A DNA stretch of 61,870 nt from Dehalococcoidia bacterium (lineage in GTDB: Bacteria; Chloroflexota; Dehalococcoidia; Lucifugimonadales; Lucifugimonadaceae). The notes under the pieces are model-generated. The model searched no databases, was not told the origin of the DNA, and saw only the letters and a list, made by a program, of their open reading frames with translations. The stretch covers positions 254,361-316,230 of the forward strand of contig JAPYUX010000002.1 in assembly GCA_029940375.1 (NCBI GenBank), read 5' to 3'. A program made the position numbers and the translations under genes. Positions 1-7,886 of the stretch are shown here, in pieces. Each line of letters opens with the position of its first letter. The first letter of the stretch is position 1.

Positions 1-222
1 ATGCCTATTACTCCTGAAGATTGGAAATGGAATGAACATAGGAATGAAAAAGAAAAGGGTGGTCGTCAACCTTCTATAGAATTGACTGTCGAAGATTTTG
101 ATAAACTAATATCTGAACTGAAATTAGAACAAAAAATGTTAACTAATCAATTAGAAATTGAAATATCTCGCTTTGAATTAGAAATCGATCATTTTAGTAA
201 ACAAAAAGATAAATTGAAGTAA
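1..222 (+). CDS. small charged coiled-coil protein, function unknown
   Basis: A 73-residue ORF with an ATG at the first base of the window; the true start could lie upstream. The product is hydrophilic with no signal peptide or membrane segment. Residues 25-70 are rich in Glu, Lys, Leu and Ile with heptad-like spacing, which suggests a coiled coil. It ends 34 bases before the convergent sulfatase gene. I do not recognise the family. Confidence 0.5.
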   Translation: MPITPEDWKWNEHRNEKEKGGRQPSIELTVEDFDKLISELKLEQKMLTNQLEIEISRFELEIDHFSKQKDKLK

Positions 223-255
223 GAAAATATTAGTTATCCTTATAGATAGAAATGA

Positions 256-1563
256 CTATTTCATTTGCCCAAAAATCTTCTCAAGGGATTGTCTGTTTTT
301 TTTACTTTTATCATTATCATCTTCGGGTAAGATAGGATTTTGCTCATTATTGTCAGTCTTCATATCAAACATCCTGCCATCTTCGTATAGTTTCCAATCA
401 TGAGTCCGTAAAAATCTTTGTATTGGTTTAGCATTTCTTCCTCCTGGATCAAAGTGAAAAAATACCCAATCTCTAGAGTTCCCTTTTTCCCCCAATAGTT
501 GAGGGTAAAAAGATCTCCCATCAATTATATAATCTTTAGGAATATCAATTCCTGCGGCTTCAAAAATAGTGGGTAAAAAATCTGAACTGTCTACTAGATC
601 AGAATTAACTAATGAACTAGGTATTTTATTTTTCCAATTGCAAATTAATGGAACATGCGTACCAGTGTCGATAGTTTTTCCTTTACCTCCAGGAATTTCA
701 ATATCACCCATAAAAGAAGAAACTTCTATTGGAGAACCATTATCTCCTAGATAAATAATTAAAGTGTCTTCCCTAATTGATAATTCATCTAGTTTATCCA
801 CTATTCTTCCAACTACTTGATCATGATACTCAACCATATCTTTATAATATTTATTATCATCATCCCATCCTTCTAATTCATCCCAAGTCTTACCACCCAA
901 GGTTTTATTTGATGGAGGTTCAAATGAAGCAAATTCTTCACTATCAGGAGTTGGTTCTAAAGGTCTATGTGTTAATGTCATAGGAAAATATACAAAGAAA
1001 GGATCTTCTGAATTCCTATCAATAAAATCTAAAATATAATTACAAAATATATCTTCGCCATAATTTCCTTCAGTTATTTTTTTGGATAAATATGATCCAT
1101 TTTCATATATTATTGGATCTTTATATCTTGAACCTTTTTCTTCCGTTTGATGAGCATGCCATACACAAAATTCATCGAATCCAGCATCCTCAATCTTTTG
1201 TCCTTTGTTCCTTTCTTCGGGCATTTGATCTGGAGGATTATATGAATATAACTGCCACTTGCCAGATATTAAGGTTTTGTAACCATTTTCAGAAAACATA
1301 TGACCAAATGTCTTTTCTTCAGGATGCATTAATCCAAATCCTAAATAATTTCTAAAGTTATATTTTCCTGTCATAAGCTGAATACGAGTGGGGGTACATA
1401 GAGGTTGAACATGTGCATTTTCAAATCTAATTCCAGTTTTGGCTAATTGATCTAATATGGGTGTTTTATATGATGTCCCACCATTTGAACCTATTACTTC
1501 GTATCCTAAATCATCAGAAAGAATCAATATAATGTTTGGTTTTTTGTTCATTTTTTTCTCCAT
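256..1563 (-). CDS. sulfatase A (formylglycine-dependent arylsulfatase family)
   Basis: A predicted type I sulfatase of 435 aa that hydrolyses sulfate esters, probably on sulfated organic matter. The N-terminal metal site SDDLG (residues 16-20), the formylglycine motif CTPTR (C56 to R60), GKW at 101-103, THRPLEP and LGDNG follow family order, as does the later KGKT lysine. The position that is normally His in GKWH is Gln104, an unusual change next to the catalytic centre. No secretion signal is visible. A second ATG four codons in also has GGAG upstream, so either start is possible; the first has GAGG close before it. The gene follows sulfatase B by two bases and is surely cotranscribed. No formylglycine-generating enzyme is in the window. 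Confidence 0.9.
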   Translation of the reverse strand: MEKKMNKKPNIILILSDDLGYEVIGSNGGTSYKTPILDQLAKTGIRFENAHVQPLCTPTRIQLMTGKYNFRNYLGFGLMHPEEKTFGHMFSENGYKTLISGKWQLYSYNPPDQMPEERNKGQKIEDAGFDEFCVWHAHQTEEKGSRYKDPIIYENGSYLSKKITEGNYGEDIFCNYILDFIDRNSEDPFFVYFPMTLTHRPLEPTPDSEEFASFEPPSNKTLGGKTWDELEGWDDDNKYYKDMVEYHDQVVGRIVDKLDELSIREDTLIIYLGDNGSPIEVSSFMGDIEIPGGKGKTIDTGTHVPLICNWKNKIPSSLVNSDLVDSSDFLPTIFEAAGIDIPKDYIIDGRSFYPQLLGEKGNSRDWVFFHFDPGGRNAKPIQRFLRTHDWKLYEDGRMFDMKTDNNEQNPILPEDDNDKSKKNRQSLEKIFGQMK

Positions 1564-1565
1564 TT

Positions 1566-2978
1566 TTATCCTCTTTCTCCTTTATCGTATTCAGCGTACA
1601 TATATGGATGATTATCATCAAAAGATGTTAAAGGTTTTGGGTTTTTTTTTCTCCCAGGTGGTCTTACTTCATTACCGACAATACTTAATGATTTATCTCC
1701 CAATTCTTTTCTGAAACTATCTATATAAGATAATAATTGATTAACTAAATTTTTATTTTCATTAAATAAATTATTACTTTCACTTATATCTTTTTCTAGA
1801 TCATATAATTCATTCACATTATTACCTTCTTTTTTAATATGAAGTTTCCAGTTCTTATATCTAATAGCTTCTAAATTATCTTCATTATAATAAAAGAAAA
1901 TGTCTCTCTTAGAAGATATTTCATTTGAGAAAAATAGATCTGACATTTCTATTCCATCAATTTTTTTCACAGGTAATTCTCCACCTATTAATTTTGTTAT
2001 TGATGGTAAAAAATCCATTGTTGTAGCAATTTCATTACAGACTGAACCAGCCTCTACATTACCAGGCCATCTGATTATGCATGGGACCCTTTGACCACCT
2101 TCCCAAGTTTGACCTTTTCTTCCTCTTAAATCCCCATTGCTTCCACCTTGATTTTGTAACCTTGAGCCATTATCACTTGTAAAAATAACTATGGTATTCT
2201 CATCAATTCCTAACTCTTTTAATTCATCAAAAATCACCTGAGTTGACCAATCTATACTTGCTACACATGCACCATAATCTCCATTTTTAGATTCATTTAC
2301 AAATTTTTCAGCAGCATAAAGAGGTAGATGAACTTGCATGTGAGCCAGATATAAGAAAAAGGGTTTGTCTTGATTATTCCTTATAAATCTTACTGCATCT
2401 TCTGTGTATCTCTCGGCAATGGATCTCTGATCAGGTTGTTCTTGTATTACTTCTTTATCCCTAATTAATGGAAGAGGAGGCCTGTCCCATTCAGTAACTT
2501 TTGCAAGAGTTGAGTTCTCTGGGTAGTAATCAACTATTTCTTTTTGTATACCCATATCATTACTGTAGGGAATTCCAAAGTAAGAATCAAAACCATGATT
2601 TGTTGGAAGAAATTCTTCTTGATCACCACAATGCCATTTACCTATAATTTTTGTGCTATATCCTGATTTTTTTACAATTTTTGCTATTGTATCTTCTTCT
2701 GTATTTAGACCTATTCCTTGTCCTGGAAACAATACCCCAAGTCCATCAAAAGTTCCAAAACTAATCCTTTGAGGATAACAACCCGTCAATAGCGAAGCTC
2801 TAGATGGAGAACATACAGGAGAACTTACATAGAAATCTAAAAACTTTTTTCCCTCATTAGCCATCTTATCTAAGGTAGGGGTTTTATTTTTTTTTGACCC
2901 AAAGCATCCTAAATCGCCATAACCGAGATCATCAGCAAAAATGATTATTATATTTGGATTATTTTCTTTGGAAGTAAT
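1566..2978 (-). CDS. sulfatase B, probably started at a non-canonical codon
   Basis: A type I sulfatase with the canonical CSPSR motif, GKWH, MQVHLP, TSDNG and RKGQTWEGG, so all C-terminal catalytic residues are present. The first ATG (2864) would remove the N-terminal strand and the metal-binding Asp pair. The frame stays open upstream to a TAG at 2990-2988 and encodes NPNIIIIFADDLGYGD, plainly the missing family N-terminus. There is no ATG, GTG or TTG in that stretch. The coordinate given assumes an ATT at 2978, which places the formylglycine Cys at residue 56, the same position as in sulfatase A. The alternatives are a start mutation (pseudogene) or an assembly error. Confidence 0.8.
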   Translation of the reverse strand: MTSKENNPNIIIIFADDLGYGDLGCFGSKKNKTPTLDKMANEGKKFLDFYVSSPVCSPSRASLLTGCYPQRISFGTFDGLGVLFPGQGIGLNTEEDTIAKIVKKSGYSTKIIGKWHCGDQEEFLPTNHGFDSYFGIPYSNDMGIQKEIVDYYPENSTLAKVTEWDRPPLPLIRDKEVIQEQPDQRSIAERYTEDAVRFIRNNQDKPFFLYLAHMQVHLPLYAAEKFVNESKNGDYGACVASIDWSTQVIFDELKELGIDENTIVIFTSDNGSRLQNQGGSNGDLRGRKGQTWEGGQRVPCIIRWPGNVEAGSVCNEIATTMDFLPSITKLIGGELPVKKIDGIEMSDLFFSNEISSKRDIFFYYNEDNLEAIRYKNWKLHIKKEGNNVNELYDLEKDISESNNLFNENKNLVNQLLSYIDSFRKELGDKSLSIVGNEVRPPGRKKNPKPLTSFDDNHPYMYAEYDKGERG

Positions 2979-3042
2979 GATAGCTTTCTATTTTTGATTT
3001 ATAATTATCTTAGATTTTTATATTATTAAAAGTGAGATATCT

Positions 3043-3936
3043 ATGGATAAAATACTAAGTTTTTATGAATTTAATTTTTTTGATTTATCCGAAGTTAAAG
3101 AAAATCAAAAGAAATTATCTATTAAGTGTAAAAAACTAGATATTAGAGGAACAATTATCTTAGCCGAAGAAGGAATCAATGGAACTATTTCAGGGACTGT
3201 GGAAAATATTGATTTTATTGAAGTTTTTTTATCTAAAATTGGTTACAAAGCGAATATTAAAACTTCATATTCAAAAAAGACTCCATTCAAAAGATTAAAA
3301 GTGAAAATACAAAATGAAATAGTTACTTTTAATCAATTGGGTAAATTTGCATCTAATACTGGAGATTTTATTGAACCCGAAGAATGGGATGATTTTATTC
3401 AAAGTGGAGATGTAAAAATTGTAGATGTAAGAAATTATTATGAAACAGTTATTGGAAAGTTTCCTAATTCTATAGATCCACAAACTGAAACATTTACAGA
3501 ATTTAAGAATTTTATTGATAGAGAACTTATTAAGTTAAAGCACAAAAAAATTGCAATGTATTGTACAGGTGGTATTAGGTGTGAAAAAGCTTCTTCTTAT
3601 ATGAAAAATATTGGATTTAAAAATGTATTTCAGTTAAAGGGTGGAATTATTAATTACTTAAATACTAAGGATAAAAATAATGGTGTTTGGGAAGGAGAAT
3701 GTTTTGTATTTGATGAAAGAGTTTCCCTAGATTATGGTTCTGAAGTTGGTAATTTTGAATTATGTCATGGATGTAGAAATCCCATTGATGAATCTGATAA
3801 AAAATCTATTTATTTTGAAGAAGGCGTTAGTTGCCCAAATTGCATTAATATTAGAAGCGATAATCAGAGGAATAGATCCAGAGAGAGACAAGCTCAAACA
3901 CAATTTGTTAAAAAAATGAAAAAATCTTCTAGATAA
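3043..3936 (+). CDS. trhO: tRNA uridine(34) hydroxylase TrhO, rhodanese-domain protein
   Basis: A 297-aa protein matching the TrhO/YceA family, which makes 5-hydroxyuridine at the wobble position of tRNA. The N-terminal acylphosphatase-like domain (about 1-95) carries ILAEEGINGTISG. The rhodanese domain (about 110-215) has the active-site loop CTGGIRCEKAS with Cys174. The C-terminus has CHGCRNP and CPNC, a likely zinc-binding element usual for the family, then a basic tail. ATG is preceded by a GTGAG ribosome site. The gene is divergent from the sulfatases. Confidence 0.92.
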   Translation: MDKILSFYEFNFFDLSEVKENQKKLSIKCKKLDIRGTIILAEEGINGTISGTVENIDFIEVFLSKIGYKANIKTSYSKKTPFKRLKVKIQNEIVTFNQLGKFASNTGDFIEPEEWDDFIQSGDVKIVDVRNYYETVIGKFPNSIDPQTETFTEFKNFIDRELIKLKHKKIAMYCTGGIRCEKASSYMKNIGFKNVFQLKGGIINYLNTKDKNNGVWEGECFVFDERVSLDYGSEVGNFELCHGCRNPIDESDKKSIYFEEGVSCPNCINIRSDNQRNRSRERQAQTQFVKKMKKSSR

Positions 3937-3938
3937 CT

Positions 3939-4073
3939 TTAGAGAGGATTTACTCCTCCTTGAAAACAAAGATTGAACATCAATAACAATATTGATACTA
4001 ATAGAAGTCCTGCTATAGAACTAAATATTATTTTTGAAAATAATATAATTATTTTTTTGCGTTGTGCTTTCAA
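3939..4073 (-). CDS. possible 44-aa single-pass membrane peptide
   Basis: Two bases after the D-aminoacylase stop, a TTG opens a 44-codon frame on the same strand. It has a basic N-terminus (KAQRKK), one strongly hydrophobic segment (about residues 8-36, containing SSIAGLLLVSILLLMF) and a short tail, QGGVNPL. The charge layout (positive inside, one helix) and the close spacing favour a real translationally coupled peptide. The TTG start and the weak ribosome site keep this tentative. It ends three bases from the convergent trhO stop. I do not recognise a family. Confidence 0.4.
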   Translation of the reverse strand: MKAQRKKIIILFSKIIFSSIAGLLLVSILLLMFNLCFQGGVNPL

Positions 4074-4074
4074 A

Positions 4075-5565
4075 TTAACTCGCTCGTATTAACTCTCCAT
4101 TATATAAAAGAGTTTCTTGACCTGCTACTACAGCTTTTTTACCATTAACAAAAACAAATGATATACCACTAGGGCCATTTTTTGGATTTATATATGTAGC
4201 ATTGTCTTTTATTTCGCTTTCATTGAAAATAACCAAATCTGCAAAATTATTTTCTTTTATTAGACCTCTGTCTTTTATATTGAATTTTTTAGCAGGCATT
4301 TCAGTCATTTTATGTATAGCATTTTCCATTTTTAAGGATTGTTTTTTTATTACGTATTCTTCTAATATCCTCGGGTAAGTTCCCCATGCTCTTGGATGCG
4401 GTTTTGATCCAACATCAAGCCCATCTGTACCTATCATAACCAACTTATGTTGCATTATTTCAACAACGTCTTCTTCTTTCATTCCAAAAGCTGCAACTAA
4501 AATTTTATCTGAAACATCAATTAATTTTTCTACAGTTTCTTCAGTAGGAAGATCGTAAAAATTTTGTATGTCTTCAAGAGTTTTCCCTTCAAGACTTTCT
4601 TCTCCTGGAACAGAACATAATAAAACTTCATTACTAGTAGATTTACCCATGGGACTATATTTACTTGATTCATCAAAGGTCCCATTAATATACAAAGCTT
4701 TAAGCATTGTTGATCTTGCCGTATAGGGATATTGGTCCGCATTAATATCAATTCCATTAAGATTGTGATTTTCAATAATTTCTAATGCCTTTCCTACTTT
4801 TCCCCAGTTCTCCTTTCCAACTGCTTTTAAATGAGAAATTTGTATTTTTGTTCCAGCTTTAGTACCAATATGTATAGTCTCAGAAATTGAATGGAATAAT
4901 TTTTCTGCTTCATTCCTCATATGTGATACATATACTCCATTATATTTTTTTAAGGGTTTAGTCAGGTTGATAATTTCTTCTGTATTGGAATACCGCCCAG
5001 GTTCATAAACTAAGCCTGTAGAAAAACCTAAACAACCTGCTTCCATTCCTTCTTCGACAAGATAGATCATTTTATTTAGCTCATCTGAGTTAGGTATTTT
5101 CTTATTTATTTCATTTAAAATGGCTCTCCTTATTGTATGATGACCAATTAGTACTCCGACATTGATTGAGGGAGGATTTTTTTCAATGAGGTCAAAAAAA
5201 TCTGCGAAATTGTTCCATTTATATTTAAGTGAATCGACCTGATATAATGCTGACATTTGTTCTTTAGCAGCTCCGTATGGAGAAATTCCAAATCCACAGT
5301 TCCCAACAATCATCGTAGTTATCCCTTGAAGGATATTATGAGTTATTCTTCTTTCAGATAATATTTTAAAATCATCATGAGAATGGACGTCTATGAAGCC
5401 AGGACAGACAATACTATCTTTTGCATTTATTATTTCTTTACTTTCAGCATTAGAGAGTAGGCCTATAGTATCTATTTTTTCCCCTATAATTCCTATATCA
5501 CCTTTATAAGATTTTTTATTACTACCATCTATAATGGTTCCATTAGTAATTAAAGTATCGAACAT
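4075..5565 (-). CDS. N-acyl-D-amino-acid deacylase (D-aminoacylase family)
   Basis: A 496-aa amidohydrolase-superfamily protein expected to release D-amino acids from N-acyl-D-amino acids. It begins with the beta-sandwich strand MFDTLITNGTIIDG, followed by PGFIDVHSHDD (first His pair), GNCGFGISP, GFSTGLVYEPGRYS, VSHMRNE, QISHLKAVG and the late GTDGLD motif, all in D-aminoacylase order. The C-terminus returns to the sandwich domain (GKKAVVAGQ). Its ATG immediately follows the stop of the upstream D-threonine-aldolase-like gene, so the two are translationally coupled. The pairing suggests scavenging of D-amino acids, for example from peptidoglycan or aged organic matter. Confidence 0.9.
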   Translation of the reverse strand: MFDTLITNGTIIDGSNKKSYKGDIGIIGEKIDTIGLLSNAESKEIINAKDSIVCPGFIDVHSHDDFKILSERRITHNILQGITTMIVGNCGFGISPYGAAKEQMSALYQVDSLKYKWNNFADFFDLIEKNPPSINVGVLIGHHTIRRAILNEINKKIPNSDELNKMIYLVEEGMEAGCLGFSTGLVYEPGRYSNTEEIINLTKPLKKYNGVYVSHMRNEAEKLFHSISETIHIGTKAGTKIQISHLKAVGKENWGKVGKALEIIENHNLNGIDINADQYPYTARSTMLKALYINGTFDESSKYSPMGKSTSNEVLLCSVPGEESLEGKTLEDIQNFYDLPTEETVEKLIDVSDKILVAAFGMKEEDVVEIMQHKLVMIGTDGLDVGSKPHPRAWGTYPRILEEYVIKKQSLKMENAIHKMTEMPAKKFNIKDRGLIKENNFADLVIFNESEIKDNATYINPKNGPSGISFVFVNGKKAVVAGQETLLYNGELIRAS

Positions 5566-6663
5566 TTAATGAAATTTTCCTCTACCAAGTATTGGTACTA
5601 CTTCTTCTAATTTATTATTCTTATGTACATAGTAATTCTCATGAAGATTTATTGTTGTATCTGAATGCTTTGGTCTTACCAATACCTTATCTCCAATTTT
5701 TATATCCACATCGGTTTCCAAAATACATTTACAATGTTCTTCAGACAAGCTTATTAGCTTTATACCCTTTGGGAAAATTACGTCTGGTAATCCTTGATCA
5801 TTTGAAACTGATTTAAGCCCACAGTCAATCACTATTCTATTCTCCCTTTTAGAAATGACTGTAGTTATTAGTGATAGGGCAGGAGTGAAATCATTAAAAA
5901 CCTTTAAGTAATTCCCGTCCATAAATATATATGACCCACATTGTAGTTCAGTAATTCCTTCAATCTTTCCTGTGATATTATAAGTTCCAGTTCCACATGC
6001 AGATACTATGTTTACTTCAATTCCATTTTTTTTAAGTAAATTAGCTGAGTTAAGAAGTTTATTCATGGCTTGAGTTGTATTATCTACCCTTTCTTCGTAG
6101 TCACTAATGTTAACTGTATGTCCTTCGTACCCCATTACTCCTTCAAACTGTAGACCAGGGCTATCAATAATTTTTTTTGTAAAATCAACTATCTCTTCTA
6201 GTTCTACTCCACATCTATCCATACCCACATTAACTTCAATTATTACACTTAAGACCTGATTGTTTTCTGAAAATATTTTTGAGAGTTCTTCTACATTTGA
6301 CAAATCTTCCACTGCAATAATAATTTTCGATTTCTTTGATGCCTGAATTAATCTATTTATTTTTTTTGCCCCAACTATTTGATTTGGGATCAATATTTCT
6401 GGTATACCATTTTCTGCCATGATTTCTGCTTCACCTAATTTTGCACAACATATACCTATTGCTCCAGCTTTAATCTGCTTTTTAGCCCAATAAGGACTTT
6501 TGTTCGTTTTTGAATGAGGTCGCATTGATACATTGTTTTCATTTGCAAATTTTTGCATTTTGTTGATATTGTTTTCTGCTATGTCTAAATCAACAATTAT
6601 GGAAGGAGTATCTATTTCTGTGATATTTATACCTTTTTGATAGAATTCATTATTATTTGTCAT
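5566..6663 (-). CDS. PLP enzyme of the D-threonine aldolase / D-serine dehydratase fold
   Basis: A fold-type III PLP enzyme (alanine-racemase N-terminal barrel, then a C-terminal metal-binding beta domain) of about 365 aa. The PLP lysine lies in MRPHSKTNKSP. The C-terminal RPKHSDTTINLH has His-x-Asp spacing, as described for the metal site of D-threonine aldolases, whereas D-serine dehydratases have His-x-Cys. Aldolase-type chemistry on D-threonine or a related D-3-hydroxyamino acid is therefore favoured, but the substrate is not proven. The ATG at 6663 has GAGG five bases upstream and is preferred over the TTG 15 bases earlier. Coupled to the D-aminoacylase. Confidence 0.85.
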   Translation of the reverse strand: MTNNNEFYQKGINITEIDTPSIIVDLDIAENNINKMQKFANENNVSMRPHSKTNKSPYWAKKQIKAGAIGICCAKLGEAEIMAENGIPEILIPNQIVGAKKINRLIQASKKSKIIIAVEDLSNVEELSKIFSENNQVLSVIIEVNVGMDRCGVELEEIVDFTKKIIDSPGLQFEGVMGYEGHTVNISDYEERVDNTTQAMNKLLNSANLLKKNGIEVNIVSACGTGTYNITGKIEGITELQCGSYIFMDGNYLKVFNDFTPALSLITTVISKRENRIVIDCGLKSVSNDQGLPDVIFPKGIKLISLSEEHCKCILETDVDIKIGDKVLVRPKHSDTTINLHENYYVHKNNKLEEVVPILGRGKFH

Positions 6664-6870
6664 TATTTCCTCTTTCAATTAAGTAAATAAGGTTTTATCA
6701 CCTTACTGGTAATGATATTTATTATTATCATTAAGAAGAAAATGAAAATAAATAGTTTTAAATAGCAAATTGAGCAATAATTCAAAATCATTCACAATTA
6801 GATTAAAGAGGATTTCAATTTTTATAGTAATAATTTTACTCATAATCAATTTGGTTTATTTTAGATTTTT

Positions 6871-7071
6871 TTGATAATGAAAACTACGAAAAGAAAAATA
6901 GGAATAATAGGATTTGGTAATTGGGTAATTCAAACTTATTTACCCATACTGAAAGAATTGGACACTTCTATTATAAAAAGTGTTGCTTGCCGTAGTTCTT
7001 TAACTTTAAAAAAAACAGAATCATTGGTTCCAAAAGAATGTTTTATAACAAATGATTGGATAGTGGTGTAA
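6871..7071 (+). pseudogene. truncated Gfo/Idh/MocA oxidoreductase N-terminus
   Basis: The 66-codon frame encodes a Rossmann start (IGIIGFGNWVIQTYLPIL) with the spacing and downstream VACRSS of the Gfo/Idh/MocA family, whose members are normally about 330-380 aa. It stops after roughly 60 residues and the next gene begins five bases later, so the rest of the enzyme is gone. The start is TTG at 6871 or ATG at 6877. Most likely a decayed remnant left by a deletion. Confidence 0.7.
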
Positions 7072-7075
7072 TTAT

Positions 7076-7687
7076 ATGAGAAATAAAATTATCTTTCTTC
7101 TATTCATATTAATATTTTTTTTGATTAGCTGTTCCAGCGAAGAAGATATTTCTGATGATATTAAAGAAAAAGAATATATCCATCATGTCTCTAACTTTTC
7201 TGTATCCGGAGAGAAACTGAGTATTTTTGATCCAGCGTCTGAAATTGATTCTACTAAAGGGAAAGAATCTCCCAAGATAAATTATTTATTAGAATCTCAA
7301 AACGTTTATGTTGATTATCCTGATGAAAGACCAACTATATTTTTATTTGTTGCACATTGGTGCCCATATTGCCAAAGTGAGATTCCAATTGTAAAGAATT
7401 GGATACAAAATGAACAACTTTTTGAACAAGGAGTAAATATTGTTTTAGTAGTTACTAATATCAATCCAGATAAATCTAATTATCCTCCAGATTTATGGCT
7501 AAATAGAGAAGAATGGGAATATCCGGTTATTTATGATGACAATTTCAGTACACTGGGGAAATATTTTGGCATTCCAGCATTTCCATATTGGGTATTCACT
7601 GAGCCAGATGGAACAATTGCTTTTAGGTATGCTGGATCACTTTCTGAAGAACAATTATTAGATATAATTTATCTACACACCAAATAA
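7076..7687 (+). CDS. thioredoxin-like lipoprotein (TlpA/ResA type)
   Basis: A 203-aa exported lipoprotein. The signal segment has a hydrophobic core and a lipobox ending LISC near residue 19, followed by an acidic linker. The thioredoxin fold begins near residue 85 (RPTIFLFVAHWCPYC) with a CPYC active site, and the cis-Pro loop is GIPAFPYWVF. It probably acts as an extracytoplasmic thiol-disulfide oxidoreductase. Partners could include the Ccm proteins and the CcdA-like protein near the other end of the window, but nothing local links them. Confidence 0.85.
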   Translation: MRNKIIFLLFILIFFLISCSSEEDISDDIKEKEYIHHVSNFSVSGEKLSIFDPASEIDSTKGKESPKINYLLESQNVYVDYPDERPTIFLFVAHWCPYCQSEIPIVKNWIQNEQLFEQGVNIVLVVTNINPDKSNYPPDLWLNREEWEYPVIYDDNFSTLGKYFGIPAFPYWVFTEPDGTIAFRYAGSLSEEQLLDIIYLHTK

Positions 7688-7781
7688 TTATTTTTTATGT
7701 TTTAAACCCTTGATTTTTTTGATCTTCAACCTTTGAATCACCATTAAATATCTTAAATGTCTTTTTTTTTGCTCAAATCGG

Positions 7782-7808
7782 TTGATTAACGTATTTTTCG
7801 TGTACAAT
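7782..7808 (+). promoter_or_regulatory. candidate promoter of the ABC importer
   Basis: TTGATT (7782-7787) and TACAAT (7803-7808) resemble -35 and -10 hexamers, but the 15-base spacer is short. It lies about 80 bases upstream of the solute-binding protein ATG. A call by eye. Confidence 0.35.
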
Positions 7809-7817
7809 GATACAAAT

Positions 7818-7850
7818 AGATCCTACCTAATAGTAGGTATCTGTTTTTTA
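7818..7850 (+). terminator. hairpin with T-run upstream of the solute-binding protein
   Basis: AGAT-CCTAC pairs with GTAGG-ATCT around a CTAATA loop (one bulged T) and is followed by GTTTTTT. It resembles an intrinsic terminator. It may end the thioredoxin-lipoprotein transcript, or, if transcription starts near 7815, act as an attenuator or 5' stabilising hairpin for the importer gene 37 bases downstream. Confidence 0.5.
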
Positions 7851-7886
7851 ACTACGGAATAATAACTATAACTACGGAGGATATGT

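Noticed and set aside
3944-3958. GAGGA-TTTAC-TCCTC hairpin between trhO and the small ORF
   Set aside because: Only five base pairs and no T-run on either strand; it also lies inside the possible small ORF.
6711-6732. AATGATA/TATCATT hairpin upstream of the D-amino-acid operon
   Set aside because: Only A/T-type pairs apart from one; expected by chance in this base composition.
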